Positions 15,811 to 24,339 of a DNA stretch of 64,000 nt are shown piece after piece. The stretch's first letter is position 1. Every line of letters starts with the position of its first letter. Origin of the DNA: Clostridia bacterium (GTDB lineage: Bacteria > Bacillota > Clostridia > Oscillospirales > CAG-382); NCBI GenBank assembly GCA_017429165.1, contig JAFRPL010000029.1:1-64000 (forward strand). The letters run 5' to 3'. The notes beneath the pieces were generated by a model. It was not told where the DNA came from. It did not search any database and saw only the letters and a program-made list of their open reading frames with translations. The translations under genes were made by a program, and so were the position numbers.

Positions 15811-17550
15811 ATGTTAAAACTGCTTAAATACTTAAAAAAGTACTGGTTTTTCGCGCTTATGACGCCTTTGACCATGGTACTTGAAGTGTGGGTCGACCTT
15901 AAACAGCCCGACCTGCTTTCGCGTATCGTTGACGAAGGCGTTAAAAAAGGGAATATCGATCTTATCAAAAGTACCGGTCTGCTCATGATCGGGCTCGTTT
16001 TTTTGGGCGGGCTCGCCGGTCTTTCGTCGGCGTTTTTCGGTTCCACCGCGTCTCAGTCTTTCGGGCGCGATCTCAGGAACGCCTCTTTTCGCAAAGTGAT
16101 GTCGCTTTCGCTGGAGCAGGCGGATGATTTCACGACCGGTTCGCTGGTCACGCGTCTGACCAACGATATCACCACCGTACAGAATATGGTGAATATGGGG
16201 CTGCGCTTTTTCGTGCGGGCGCCTCTCACGTTTATAGGCGGCATAATAATGGCGCTTGGCATAAGCTGGAAATTCGGCGTGGTCATCGCCGTGGCGCTGC
16301 CGATCGAAGGAATAATAATGTTCCTCGTCATGCGCAAAGCCACCCCGCTGTTCACCACGGTCCAGCAAAAGCTCGACACGGTCAACTCGGTCGTTGAAGA
16401 AAACGTCAACGGCGTGCGCGTTGTTAAGGCGTACGTGCGCGAAGAGCACGAAAAAGGCCGTTTCGACAAAGCTAACGCCGAACTGTCGGGCGTCAACTAC
16501 CGCGTGCTTATGATACTCGCGTACATAATCCCCGCGATGACTATCATAATGAACGCCACCGTCATAGCGGTCATTGCCGTCGGCGGTTACGACATAGGCA
16601 CGGTCGGCACGCTCGAAGTCGGGCAGATAATGTCCGGCGTCACGTTCGTCACTATGATACTTTCGTCGCTTCTTATGGTCGGCTTTATGTTCCAGCAGAT
16701 CACCAGAGCGATGGCGAGCGCCAAGCGTATCAACGAAGTGCTCGACTGCATCCCCGTAATCAGGGGCGGCGAGCTCAGGACTGAAGAGCGCGGCGAAGGC
16801 AGCGTCGTTTTCAAGGACGTCAGCTTCCATTATCCCGGTACCGTGGGACGCCCCGTGCTCTGCGATATCGACCTTGATATCAAGCCGGGCGAATATATCG
16901 CCATACTCGGCGCCACGGGATCCGGCAAGACTTCGCTCGTCAATCTCATCACGCGCTTCTACGACGCCACGAGCGGCGAAATACTCGTCGACGGCGTAAA
17001 CGTTAAGGAATACGACCTTGAAACGCTCAGGAGCAAGATAGCGTTCGTGCTGCAGAAGAGCGAGCTTTTCGCCGGCACTATAGCCGAAAATATACGCTGG
17101 GGCGCTCCCGACGCCACCGATGACGAAGTCCGCAACGCCGCGCGCATTGCGCAGGCGGACGAATTCATCACCTCTTTCGTCGACGGTTACAACACCGTCG
17201 TCGACCAGAAAGGTTCGTCGCTTTCGGGCGGCCAGAAACAGCGCGTTTCAATAGCGCGCGCTCTCGTGCGCAAGCCCGAAATAATCATTTTCGACGATTC
17301 CACATCCGCGCTTGATATCGGCACCGAATCGCGCCTGCGCGCCGCGCTGCGCACTTCGCTCGCCGATACGACCGTCATTATGATAGCTCAGCGCATAGCG
17401 TCCGTTATGCAGGCCGACCGCATAGCCGTGCTTGAAAACGGCGTCATCACCGCGTGCGGCACTCATAAAGAGCTTATGCGCACCTCTGCCGCGTACCGCG
17501 ACATCTACGATTCACAGATAAGGGACGGAGGTGAGACGGATGAACGATAA
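15811..17550 (+). CDS. ABC exporter half-transporter with degenerate catalytic site
   Basis: A 579-residue type IV (ABCB-like) exporter half: six transmembrane helices to about residue 300, then an ATPase domain. Walker A GATGSGKT is at 367-374, signature LSGGQ at 471-475 and Walker B IIIFDD at 491-496. The residue after the Walker B Asp is Asp (D496) instead of the catalytic Glu. This is typical of one partner in heterodimeric exporters such as TM287/288, LmrCD and BmrCD, which have only one fully active site. The other partner is encoded next, overlapping by 11 bases. The substrate is unknown; control by the upstream MarR suggests drug or lipid export. Confidence 0.94.
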   Translation: MLKLLKYLKKYWFFALMTPLTMVLEVWVDLKQPDLLSRIVDEGVKKGNIDLIKSTGLLMIGLVFLGGLAGLSSAFFGSTASQSFGRDLRNASFRKVMSLSLEQADDFTTGSLVTRLTNDITTVQNMVNMGLRFFVRAPLTFIGGIIMALGISWKFGVVIAVALPIEGIIMFLVMRKATPLFTTVQQKLDTVNSVVEENVNGVRVVKAYVREEHEKGRFDKANAELSGVNYRVLMILAYIIPAMTIIMNATVIAVIAVGGYDIGTVGTLEVGQIMSGVTFVTMILSSLLMVGFMFQQITRAMASAKRINEVLDCIPVIRGGELRTEERGEGSVVFKDVSFHYPGTVGRPVLCDIDLDIKPGEYIAILGATGSGKTSLVNLITRFYDATSGEILVDGVNVKEYDLETLRSKIAFVLQKSELFAGTIAENIRWGAPDATDDEVRNAARIAQADEFITSFVDGYNTVVDQKGSSLSGGQKQRVSIARALVRKPEIIIFDDSTSALDIGTESRLRAALRTSLADTTVIMIAQRIASVMQADRIAVLENGVITACGTHKELMRTSAAYRDIYDSQIRDGGETDER

Positions 17551-19429
17551 ACGCAGAAAAGCCGAACAGCAGAAAGAAGAGGAAATGAAATTCCTCAAAG
17601 AGCAGCAGCTGGCGGGCAAGGATATCCGCCGCCGCGGCCCCGGAGGCCAGCTGCTCAAAGAAAAGCCTAAAAACCTCAAAGGTACGCTGCGCAGGCTGCT
17701 TTCGTATATAGGTAAAAGCAAATATCTGCTTTTGGGCCTGTTCGCCGCCTCGCTGTGCGTTACTGTCATAGGGCTCGCCTCGCCGGTGCTTCAGAAAGAA
17801 GCCATCGACTCGATGTACTACGAAGTTTCGGAAGGCGTGCATATCTTCAACGGTGAGCGAATGGTATCCATGCTCGTATTCATGGGCATACTGTTCCTCG
17901 TGAACGCGGTGTTCAATTTCTTCCTTTCCACCGGCGCCGCAAAGCTTTCGCAGCGCACGGTGTATTCGCTGCGCAAAGACCTGTTCAACAATATGGTCAA
18001 TTTGCCGGTCAAATTCACCGACACCCACCAGCACGGCGATCTTATGTCCCGTATGACCAACGACGTGGACAACGTTTCGAACACCATTTCGCAGTCGATG
18101 ACCTCGCTGTTTTCGGGCATCGTTTCCATTGTTGGCACGTTTGGAATAATGTTCTACTATTCGTGGCAGATGACGCTCATAGCGTTCGTCACCATACCGG
18201 CGACGATCGCGGTCTCCATGCTTATGGGCAAGCTTATGCGCAAGTATTTCGTGCGTCAGCAGAAAGTGCTGGGTCAGCTCAACGGCCATATAGAAGAGAT
18301 GGTCACCGGTTATTCCACGGTCGCCGCGTACAGTCACGAAGACGTTTCGGTAAATGAATTCGAAAGCCTTTCGGACGAACTCAAACGCACCGGTATAAAA
18401 GCGAATATCTTCGGTTCGGTCATGGGGCCCATAATGAACTGCATAGGCAACGCGGGCTTTTTGCTCGTCGCCGTCGCCGGCGGTTACTTTGCCGTCCAAG
18501 AAGTCATCACCATAGGCGCCATACTCATGTTTATCCAGTATTCCAAGAACATCACGCGGCCGATCAACGAGATCGCCAACCTCTACACCAGCTTCCTCAC
18601 TGCGATAGCGGGCGCCGAGCGCGTGTTCGAGATAATGGATTCCAAAAAAGAAAACGAAGAGCCCGCAAGGGATATCGACGTCGCTTCGGTGCGCGGCGAT
18701 ATCGACTTTGACGATATCGGCTTTGCCTATAAAGAAGGCGAGCCGGTGCTCAAAGGGTTCGATCTTCACGTCAAACAGGGCCAGAAGATCGCCATCGTCG
18801 GCAGGACCGGTTCGGGCAAGACGACCGTGGTCAACCTGCTCACGCGGTTTTACGATATCGATACGGGCAGAATACGGCTCGACGAAGAGGATATCGCGGA
18901 GATCTCCAAAAACTCTCTGCGCTCGTCCATAGCGATAGTGCTCCAGGATACGGTACTGTTCACCGACACCATAGCTAATAATATCCGCTACGGCAAGCTC
19001 GACGCCACGGACGAAGAGATCCGCGCCGCCGCGCACACCGCCAACGCGGACGTGTTCATCGAGCGTCTGCCGGAAGGGTACGACACCGTGCTCACGGCTT
19101 CGGGCGGCAATCTCAGCGCGGGTCAGCGGCAGCTTATTTCCATAGCGCGCGCTGTGCTCGCAGACCCCAAGATACTCATACTCGACGAGGCGACGTCTTC
19201 GGTCGATACCAGGACCGAGATGCAGATCCAGCAGGCGATGCTCAACCTGATGCACAACCGCACGTCGCTGGTCATAGCGCACCGGCTTTCGACTATCCGC
19301 GACGCGGATAAGATAATAGTCCTTTCCGACGGACATATCGTCGAATCCGGCAGCCACGACGAACTGCTCGCTCAGGGCGGAGTATATTACGATTTGTATA
19401 TGACGCAATTTTCGGGTGTGCAGACTTAA
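17540..19429 (+). CDS. ABC exporter half-transporter, catalytically complete partner
   Basis: A 629-residue half-exporter with a charged, Lys/Arg/Glu-rich cytosolic N-terminal extension of about 60 residues before the first helix. Walker A GRTGSGKT is at 421-428, Walker B LILDE at 546-550 with the catalytic Glu E550, and the H-loop in VIAHRLS. The signature motif is LSAGQ (525-529) rather than LSGGQ. In a heterodimer the complete site combines this Walker B with the LSGGQ of the partner, and the weak site pairs D496 of the partner with this LSAGQ. The start is the ATG at 17540, seven bases after GGAGGTG; the GTG at 17531 lies inside that ribosome binding site. Confidence 0.94.
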   Translation: MNDKRRKAEQQKEEEMKFLKEQQLAGKDIRRRGPGGQLLKEKPKNLKGTLRRLLSYIGKSKYLLLGLFAASLCVTVIGLASPVLQKEAIDSMYYEVSEGVHIFNGERMVSMLVFMGILFLVNAVFNFFLSTGAAKLSQRTVYSLRKDLFNNMVNLPVKFTDTHQHGDLMSRMTNDVDNVSNTISQSMTSLFSGIVSIVGTFGIMFYYSWQMTLIAFVTIPATIAVSMLMGKLMRKYFVRQQKVLGQLNGHIEEMVTGYSTVAAYSHEDVSVNEFESLSDELKRTGIKANIFGSVMGPIMNCIGNAGFLLVAVAGGYFAVQEVITIGAILMFIQYSKNITRPINEIANLYTSFLTAIAGAERVFEIMDSKKENEEPARDIDVASVRGDIDFDDIGFAYKEGEPVLKGFDLHVKQGQKIAIVGRTGSGKTTVVNLLTRFYDIDTGRIRLDEEDIAEISKNSLRSSIAIVLQDTVLFTDTIANNIRYGKLDATDEEIRAAAHTANADVFIERLPEGYDTVLTASGGNLSAGQRQLISIARAVLADPKILILDEATSSVDTRTEMQIQQAMLNLMHNRTSLVIAHRLSTIRDADKIIVLSDGHIVESGSHDELLAQGGVYYDLYMTQFSGVQT

Positions 19430-19446
19430 TAAAGCGAATAAAAACG

Positions 19447-19479
19447 AACGCCGAAAGGGAAAATACCTTTCGGCGTTTT
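19447..19479. terminator. Bidirectional terminator, copy 1
   Basis: A 12-base perfect stem AACGCCGAAAGG (19447-19458) with CCTTTCGGCGTT (19466-19477) is flanked by AAAA and TT. It lies between the convergent ABC exporter gene and HTH gene. The same stem recurs at 20873-20905. Confidence 0.88.
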
Positions 19480-19502
19480 ATAATATTAAATGAACTGATT
19501 AT

Positions 19503-20708
19503 TCATTCTTTTGCTTCACGTTCGATAATGCATTTTTTCAGGCGTGCCGTCAGTGAATCAAATCTTTCGCAGGATATGGATATCGGGCCGTACCACGAAT
19601 CGTTTTTTACTGATCTTAATATATCTTGTGGGCATATCCATTCGTTCCAGCCGTTGCTTTCCAGTTGAAGATCGCGGTATTCTTTTCCGTCAGAACCGCC
19701 CGATATCCAATAAAAGGCGCATTTCAATGAAAATCCTTTGAGCGCCGGGGAAGAACACGCGAGCTCGAATTCGTCGTCCGTGATGTTCATCACCCGTTCT
19801 ATCACGCCTACGGTGTCTTCAAAAGCGTCAAGCGACGCTTCAGTTTCACCGAGCTTCGCAAGCGATTTGGCGTAGCTTAGTCCGAGAATCACGCGAGGTT
19901 GGCACCAAAGATCCATCCCGGCGCCGCCGCTTACTAGATGTTTTTTATCGGGTGTCAGACAATTCACGGCGTTCAGATAATTGAGCTGCGTTTCGCAGAA
20001 CCATCTGAGATTTTCGGGAGAAAAGGAACTACGGTTATCTAACCATACTGCCGGAACAGTCAACAAATCGTTCAAGCCGTTCCAAAGAATAAAATGCCGC
20101 ATTTGTTCTGCTTTGTCAAGCTCACCCCTTCCTTTATACCTGTAATACAGCAGCCGCTGGCGGCGCAGATCGTGTATGCTTGCATAATCTTTCAGGAAAG
20201 CTTCAATATGTTCGTCGTCCTCCATGTTTGCCATGCTTTCTATCACGCAGCCGTGATCTTCTTTGGGATAGACGGCGAATATTTCTTCAGCCAGCATACG
20301 CATTTCGTCAAGCACTTTTTTGTCCGTATAAAGCCGCGATTTCCAAAGTTCATCAAACAATCCCCACAGCCAATAGCCATGGTGATATTCTCTGAGATTA
20401 CGTCTGATCTCGCGTAATAGTTCCATGGTCTTTTCCGCGTCTTTATCTTTCGCGGCCGTTGTCAGTTCGTTTTGAATATCGTTGCAGAATTTTTCTTTTT
20501 CTTGATCCGTACAGCCGAGCAGCGCGTCGACTGATGTGCCGAAAAACGAAGCGATCATCGGAAGCATTTCGATATCGGGGTAAGTAGTACCGTTTTCCCA
20601 GCGTGATATCGCCTGCGGCGATGTGCCGAATTCGTCGGCAAGTTGTTCTTGCGTAAGGTCCATTCTGCGTCTGTTCGAACGGATCTGATTTCCTAAATTC
20701 AATTTCAT
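19503..20708 (-). CDS. XRE-family HTH regulator with large C-terminal domain
   Basis: A 401-residue protein. Residues 1-65 form a Cro/C1-type helix-turn-helix (LTQEQLADEFGTSPQAISRWENGTTYPD), and the remaining 330 residues are helical and TPR-like, a plan seen in peptide- or stress-responsive regulators. Its base composition is visibly more A+T-rich than the neighbouring ABC and spoVT genes. The start is the ATG at 20708 with a GGAG upstream. It is framed by two almost identical terminator segments (19418-19479 and 20845-20905). The target is unknown. A second gene of the same plan is at 47499-48527. Confidence 0.88.
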   Translation of the reverse strand: MKLNLGNQIRSNRRRMDLTQEQLADEFGTSPQAISRWENGTTYPDIEMLPMIASFFGTSVDALLGCTDQEKEKFCNDIQNELTTAAKDKDAEKTMELLREIRRNLREYHHGYWLWGLFDELWKSRLYTDKKVLDEMRMLAEEIFAVYPKEDHGCVIESMANMEDDEHIEAFLKDYASIHDLRRQRLLYYRYKGRGELDKAEQMRHFILWNGLNDLLTVPAVWLDNRSSFSPENLRWFCETQLNYLNAVNCLTPDKKHLVSGGAGMDLWCQPRVILGLSYAKSLAKLGETEASLDAFEDTVGVIERVMNITDDEFELACSSPALKGFSLKCAFYWISGGSDGKEYRDLQLESNGWNEWICPQDILRSVKNDSWYGPISISCERFDSLTARLKKCIIEREAKE

Positions 20709-20844
20709 AAAACATTCTTCTCCTGTTTGTCTTTTTTGCTCTGTACAGAGGATCGCTTACCGGTATCTGCATTATACAGTATTTTCAATATGTAATCAAG
20801 CGCGCATTTTGTGAGATTTTTTCTCACTATATGGGGGACCAAGC

Positions 20845-20905
20845 GTGCAGACGTAACGGATACGGTAAAACGAACGCCGAAAGGAAGAATACCTTTCGGC
20901 GTTTT
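20845..20905. repeat. Direct repeat of the ABC-exporter 3' tail and terminator
   Basis: The segment GTGCAGAC (20845-20852), about 20 variable bases, AAAACGAACGCCGAAAGG and TACCTTTCGGCGTTTT repeats, with the same spacing within one base, the segment 19418-19479 that holds the last codons and terminator of the ABC gene. The two copies bracket the HTH gene. Confidence 0.65.
20873..20905. terminator. Terminator, copy 2, after spoVT
   Basis: The stem AACGCCGAAAGG (20873-20884) pairs perfectly with CCTTTCGGCGTT (20892-20903), with TTTT on the plus side and CGTTTT on the minus side. It lies 17 bases past the spoVT stop. Confidence 0.85.
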
Positions 20906-20921
20906 GGTTTTTGCAAAAGAT

Positions 20922-21464
20922 TCACACTTCGAACTGTTTTGAAAGGAACAGCGCGCCTGCGTTTATCATTTTGCGGTCGGCGTCGTCCGGGCGCGCGCCG
21001 GATTCGCCGTTCTGCAATAGCATTATGCCGCCTATGACGTCGCCTTCGCTTATTATGGGCGAAAGGTACGATATCCTTCCGCTGCCGTTTGCCGTGAGGA
21101 ACGGACACCCGGCGCTTTCGGATACGGAAAACGGCTTGCGCGATTCCAGCATCGAAGACACCTGCTCGGAAATGGAACGTTCCGCCACGTCTTTGCTGCC
21201 GGAGCCGTAAGCCGCCACCACAGTGTCGCGGTCGCAGACCGCCACCGTGAGCCCCGTGACCTTGCTTATCGCTTCGGCGTACTGCGCGGAATACGCGCTT
21301 AATTCGCCCAGTGGCGAGTATTTTTTAAAAATGACCTCGCCTTCCTTGTCCGTGAATATCTCCAAGGCGGCGCCTTCGCGTATCCTCATCGTGCGGCGTA
21401 TCTCTTTAGGTATGACCACCCGCCCCAGATCGTCTATGCGGCGAACGATTCCCGTTGCTTTCAT
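20922..21464 (-). CDS. spoVT: Stage V sporulation protein T
   Basis: A 180-residue AbrB-family regulator. The swapped-hairpin DNA-binding domain is at residues 1-50 (MKATGIVRRIDDLGRVVIPKEIRRTMRIREG), the GAF-like domain at about 56-178. In Bacillus SpoVT tunes sigma-G-dependent genes in the forespore and affects germination. Length and both domains match. A CATAATA element suited to sigma-F/sigma-G lies upstream. The gene is preceded by a terminator and followed by another, so it is a single-gene unit. This is strong evidence that the organism forms endospores. Confidence 0.95.
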   Translation of the reverse strand: MKATGIVRRIDDLGRVVIPKEIRRTMRIREGAALEIFTDKEGEVIFKKYSPLGELSAYSAQYAEAISKVTGLTVAVCDRDTVVAAYGSGSKDVAERSISEQVSSMLESRKPFSVSESAGCPFLTANGSGRISYLSPIISEGDVIGGIMLLQNGESGARPDDADRKMINAGALFLSKQFEV

Positions 21465-21492
21465 ATATATTTTCTCCTTGCTTTTTTGTTTT

Positions 21493-21522
21493 TATTATGC
21501 GCAGAACGGGCGAAAATATAAC
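21493..21522 (-). promoter_or_regulatory. Candidate forespore (sigma-G-type) promoter of spoVT
   Basis: On the minus strand CATAATA (21499 to 21493) matches the sigma-F/G -10 pattern CATWMTA. GTTATA (21522 to 21517) 17 bases upstream is a weak -35. The spoVT start is about 28 bases downstream. Confidence 0.4.
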
Positions 21523-21556
21523 AAGTCCTCTTTTGTTCGCAAAAAGAGGACTTTTT
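21523..21556 (-). terminator. Terminator after the nitroreductase gene
   Basis: AAGTCCTCTTTT (21523-21534) pairs with AAAAGAGGACTT (21542-21553), flanked by A/T runs. It separates the nitroreductase unit from spoVT. Confidence 0.8.
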
Positions 21557-21633
21557 ATCAGAGTTTTTTGATTTTTGCTTTTTTTCTAACGCTTAACGCT
21601 TGTCGCCCGCGATCACGCGTTTGTTACGGCGGA

Positions 21634-22149
21634 TCAGATGAATTTTACCGTATCGCAAAGCGGTTTTCTTTGCGCGTGCCTGGGCGAAGGAGCCGCGTCC
21701 GGCGCAGGGTAACCTATCGGCATGAGCAGAACGGGTATTTCGTTTTGCGGCAGTCCGAGCAAGCGTTTCGTTTCGGTGGGCGGGAACATATTCACCCATA
21801 CGGTGCCAAGACCGAGCTCTGATGCCTTAAGCATTATATGAGTCGCGGCTATGCTCACGTCCTGCTGCCCCGAACATACGCCCGGCTCGAGCGGGTTCTG
21901 CCATTGCTCCGCCGCGTCGTAAGCGAACAGAAGGATGACCGGCGCGCCATAATGGCATTGCGTAAGGACGCGGATCTTTTGCAGATTTTCAGCCGATCTT
22001 ATGACGTATATCCGCTGCGGCTGCTGATTTTTCGCCGTTGGGGCCAAATTGCCGGCTTCGAGCGCGGCGAGCAGCTTTTCTTCCTCTATCGGTTTGCCGG
22101 CGAATTTTCTGACAGAATACCTTTCTTTTGCGAGTTGTGTCAGATCCAT
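21634..22149 (-). CDS. Nitroreductase-family FMN oxidoreductase
   Basis: A 171-residue protein of the nitroreductase/BluB-like fold. The N-terminal FMN-phosphate-binding signature KERYSVRKFAGKPIEEEKL, the NLAPTAKNQQPQRIYV motif and the GLGTVWVN motif are present, followed by a PIGYPA segment. Such enzymes bind FMN and reduce nitro- or quinone-type compounds with NAD(P)H. The natural substrate is unknown. It lies 13 bases after the thioesterase gene on the same strand and ends in a terminator. Confidence 0.92.
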   Translation of the reverse strand: MDLTQLAKERYSVRKFAGKPIEEEKLLAALEAGNLAPTAKNQQPQRIYVIRSAENLQKIRVLTQCHYGAPVILLFAYDAAEQWQNPLEPGVCSGQQDVSIAATHIMLKASELGLGTVWVNMFPPTETKRLLGLPQNEIPVLLMPIGYPAPDAAPSPRHAQRKPLCDTVKFI

Positions 22150-22162
22150 ATACTTTTCCTCC

Positions 22163-22585
22163 TCAGTCTGTTGCCGTCGCGTTCAGCAAGGCGTCTATCG
22201 CCGCGCAGAAATCGGGCTCTTCACGTCTCAACCGAACGAAACGTCCGTTTTTATCCAAAAAAGTGTGCGCGGACTTCGCTTCGCAGACGATATCGCCGTC
22301 TTTGCCGCGCATCTCGTATGCGAGCGTCAGCTTTACTCCGCCGAGCGATTCCACCGACACGGTCACGGTTATCTCGTCGCCGAATTTGCAGGGCTTTTTG
22401 TAATTGCAGGATAGCTCCACAACCGGCGATATCAGCCCTTTGGCTTCCATGGCCGAATACGGGAACCCCAGCTGATCCATAAAATCTATCCGCGCTTCTT
22501 CCATCCAATGTATGTAATTCGCATGATGCACGACGCCCATCATGTCGGTCTCATAGTAATGCACCGGTCTGACGTACAGTCTCAT
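22163..22585 (-). CDS. Acyl-CoA thioesterase, YbgC/4HBT hotdog fold
   Basis: A 140-residue hotdog-fold thioesterase. The catalytic segment YETDMMGVVHHANYIHWMEEARIDF contains the Asp of the 4-hydroxybenzoyl-CoA thioesterase family. It hydrolyses acyl-CoA or acyl-ACP; chain-length preference cannot be seen. The open frame extends 19 codons further upstream to 22642, but the ATG at 22585 has AAAAAAGGAG 9 bases before it and starts the domain directly (MRLYVRPVHYYETD). Confidence 0.92.
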   Translation of the reverse strand: MRLYVRPVHYYETDMMGVVHHANYIHWMEEARIDFMDQLGFPYSAMEAKGLISPVVELSCNYKKPCKFGDEITVTVSVESLGGVKLTLAYEMRGKDGDIVCEAKSAHTFLDKNGRFVRLRREEPDFCAAIDALLNATATD

Positions 22586-22666
22586 TGAACAAATCTCCTT
22601 TTTTAACGGAATTCCAAAAGGCGTTTCAGCCGTTTGCGGCAAATGAACGAGCCGTTTTGATTTGCG

Positions 22667-23545
22667 TTATTCTGTTTTTGCCTTTTCTTTTTCCGGTATC
22701 AGTTCGCTTATCACGGCGGCGGCAAGCACTGTCACGGCGCCGAGCCATCCCGTCCACCCCAGCGTTTCGTGCAGGAAGATCGCCGAGCAGATGACCGAGA
22801 CCACCGGCTCCAGATACCCGAGTATAGCCACGCTCTGCACGGGCAGCGCCGCCATGCCGTTGAAATACAGACAGTATGCTATGCCGGTATGCACTATGCC
22901 CAGCGTAAGGACTATCGCGCCCGAACGCAGGTCCGGCAGCGGAAGAGTGCCGTTTTTGACGATCACGTACGGCAGTACCGTCAGCGACGATATCGCAAGC
23001 TGCACGAGCGCGCGATCGAACGCGGAAATGCCTTTCAGCTTGCGGTTGCAGAAAACTATTCCGGTAAAGCAGCACGCCGCGGCAAGCCCGAAAGCAATGC
23101 CGGCGCCGCCGTTGATCCCGCCGCTCAAAACGCCCGAGACCATCACTATTCCGAAAAACGCGGCGATAATGCACGGTATTTTCCGTATATCTATCTTTTC
23201 TCTCAGCACGAGCGGCGTAAGCGCCAGCACGAAGACCGGAGCCATGTAGTTGCACAGACTTGCGACCGCCACCGTGGTGTTCATATACGCCGCAAAAAGG
23301 AATACCCAGTTAAGGCCGAGCCCCACGCCGGAAACTATAAGCCAGAACGCGTTTTTGCGCATAGAGCCAAAGTCCGGTCTTTCGCCGCGTGCGAGCCGGT
23401 ACAGAAAGATGAAAGCCGCACCTATCGCTCCGCGGTAAAACGCCGTCGCTTCGCTGGGCAGCGCGGAATAGCGCAGCAAAAGACCTATGGTGCCGTAAAG
23501 CGCTACCGCAAGTATGAATCCGGAACGTTCTTTAATAAGCGTCAT
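22667..23545 (-). CDS. EamA/DMT-family transporter
   Basis: A 292-residue membrane protein with ten predicted helices in two EamA repeats (about residues 8-135 and 147-285). The repeats show the usual patterns: SEATAFYRGAIGAAFIF in the first half and AILGYLEPVVSVICSAIFLHETLG in the second. Family members export amino acids or other metabolites, or are of unknown substrate. Its ATG overlaps the stop of the HD-domain gene (ATGA at 23542-23545), so the two are coupled. The last residues are charged (PEKEKAKTE). Confidence 0.92.
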   Translation of the reverse strand: MTLIKERSGFILAVALYGTIGLLLRYSALPSEATAFYRGAIGAAFIFLYRLARGERPDFGSMRKNAFWLIVSGVGLGLNWVFLFAAYMNTTVAVASLCNYMAPVFVLALTPLVLREKIDIRKIPCIIAAFFGIVMVSGVLSGGINGGAGIAFGLAAACCFTGIVFCNRKLKGISAFDRALVQLAISSLTVLPYVIVKNGTLPLPDLRSGAIVLTLGIVHTGIAYCLYFNGMAALPVQSVAILGYLEPVVSVICSAIFLHETLGWTGWLGAVTVLAAAVISELIPEKEKAKTE

Positions 23546-24123
23546 AATGCCGTCGTTTTACCCCCTGTCCCCGCAAGTTCTATTTCGGCGGCGTGCGGTT
23601 TCATGCCTTCTATGCATATCTCCGCAACTTCCGCCACATCCATGCCCAGCATTTCGCAGCCGCGCAGTATAAGATCTCTGTCGCACTTGGCGGCGAACTT
23701 GCGGTCCTTGAATTTTTTCATAAAGCTCTTTTTTTCAAGGTCGGTTATCCCCAGCGGACGCATGCGCGCGCACGCTTGTATTATACCGGTGAGCTCGTCT
23801 ACCGTGAACAGGGATTTTTCCATATTCGTTTCGGGCTTTATATCGGTGCAGATACCGTAACCGTGGCTGAGTATTGCGCGCACGTCGGCCGATTCGACCC
23901 CTTCGCCGAGCAGTTCTTTTTCCGTGTGTTTAAGATGTTCGTCGGGGAATTTTTCATAATCGTAATCGTGCAGGTATCCTACCGCCATCCAGTGTTCGCG
24001 GTCTTCGCGGAAATGGTCTGCCATAGCGCCCATGGCGTACATCACGTTTTTTGCGTGTATGACGAGATGATGCTCTGTCACCTGCGCGTCGTTCAGTTCT
24101 TTGGCTCTTTCTAACGTAAGCAT
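23542..24123 (-). CDS. HD-domain hydrolase
   Basis: A 193-residue HD-superfamily metal-dependent phosphohydrolase-like protein. The metal ligands are seen as an early His (HHLVIHAKNVMYAMGAMA), the HD doublet in VGYLHDYDYEKFPDEHLKH and a later His in ILSHGYG. The closest type is the small HDIG-like proteins found in many Clostridia with unknown nucleotide or phosphate substrate. It begins with ATG 24123 preceded by AGAGG and is coupled to the EamA gene by an ATGA overlap. Confidence 0.88.
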   Translation of the reverse strand: MLTLERAKELNDAQVTEHHLVIHAKNVMYAMGAMADHFREDREHWMAVGYLHDYDYEKFPDEHLKHTEKELLGEGVESADVRAILSHGYGICTDIKPETNMEKSLFTVDELTGIIQACARMRPLGITDLEKKSFMKKFKDRKFAAKCDRDLILRGCEMLGMDVAEVAEICIEGMKPHAAEIELAGTGGKTTAL

Positions 24124-24261
24124 GATATCCTCTTGTCTGTTTCATTCCGGCGTACGCGCCACGCGCATACCGCTTATACCGTTATTATACAGTGTTTCCG
24201 CATAAAAATCAAGCATTTAGGCCATATTGGGCGAAAAAATACGCCGATATGCATTATACTG

Positions 24262-24289
24262 TTGACATTCAACCGTAAGATGATATAAT
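24262..24289 (+). promoter_or_regulatory. Sigma-A promoter for the 24340 lipoprotein gene
   Basis: TTGACA (24262-24267), a 16-base spacer and TATAAT (24284-24289), both perfect consensus, lie 50 bases upstream of the start. Confidence 0.8.
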
Positions 24290-24339
24290 GGAAACAGACG
24301 ACGTATATTCTTTCCGCGACATCGGAACGGAGGAAAAAA

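Noticed and set aside
17531-17539. GTG start for the second ABC gene
   Set aside because: This GTG is part of the GGAGGTG ribosome binding site that serves the ATG at 17540.
17474-19408. 644-codon minus-strand frame opposite the second ABC gene
   Set aside because: Same kind of bias shadow; the plus strand carries complete ABC motifs.
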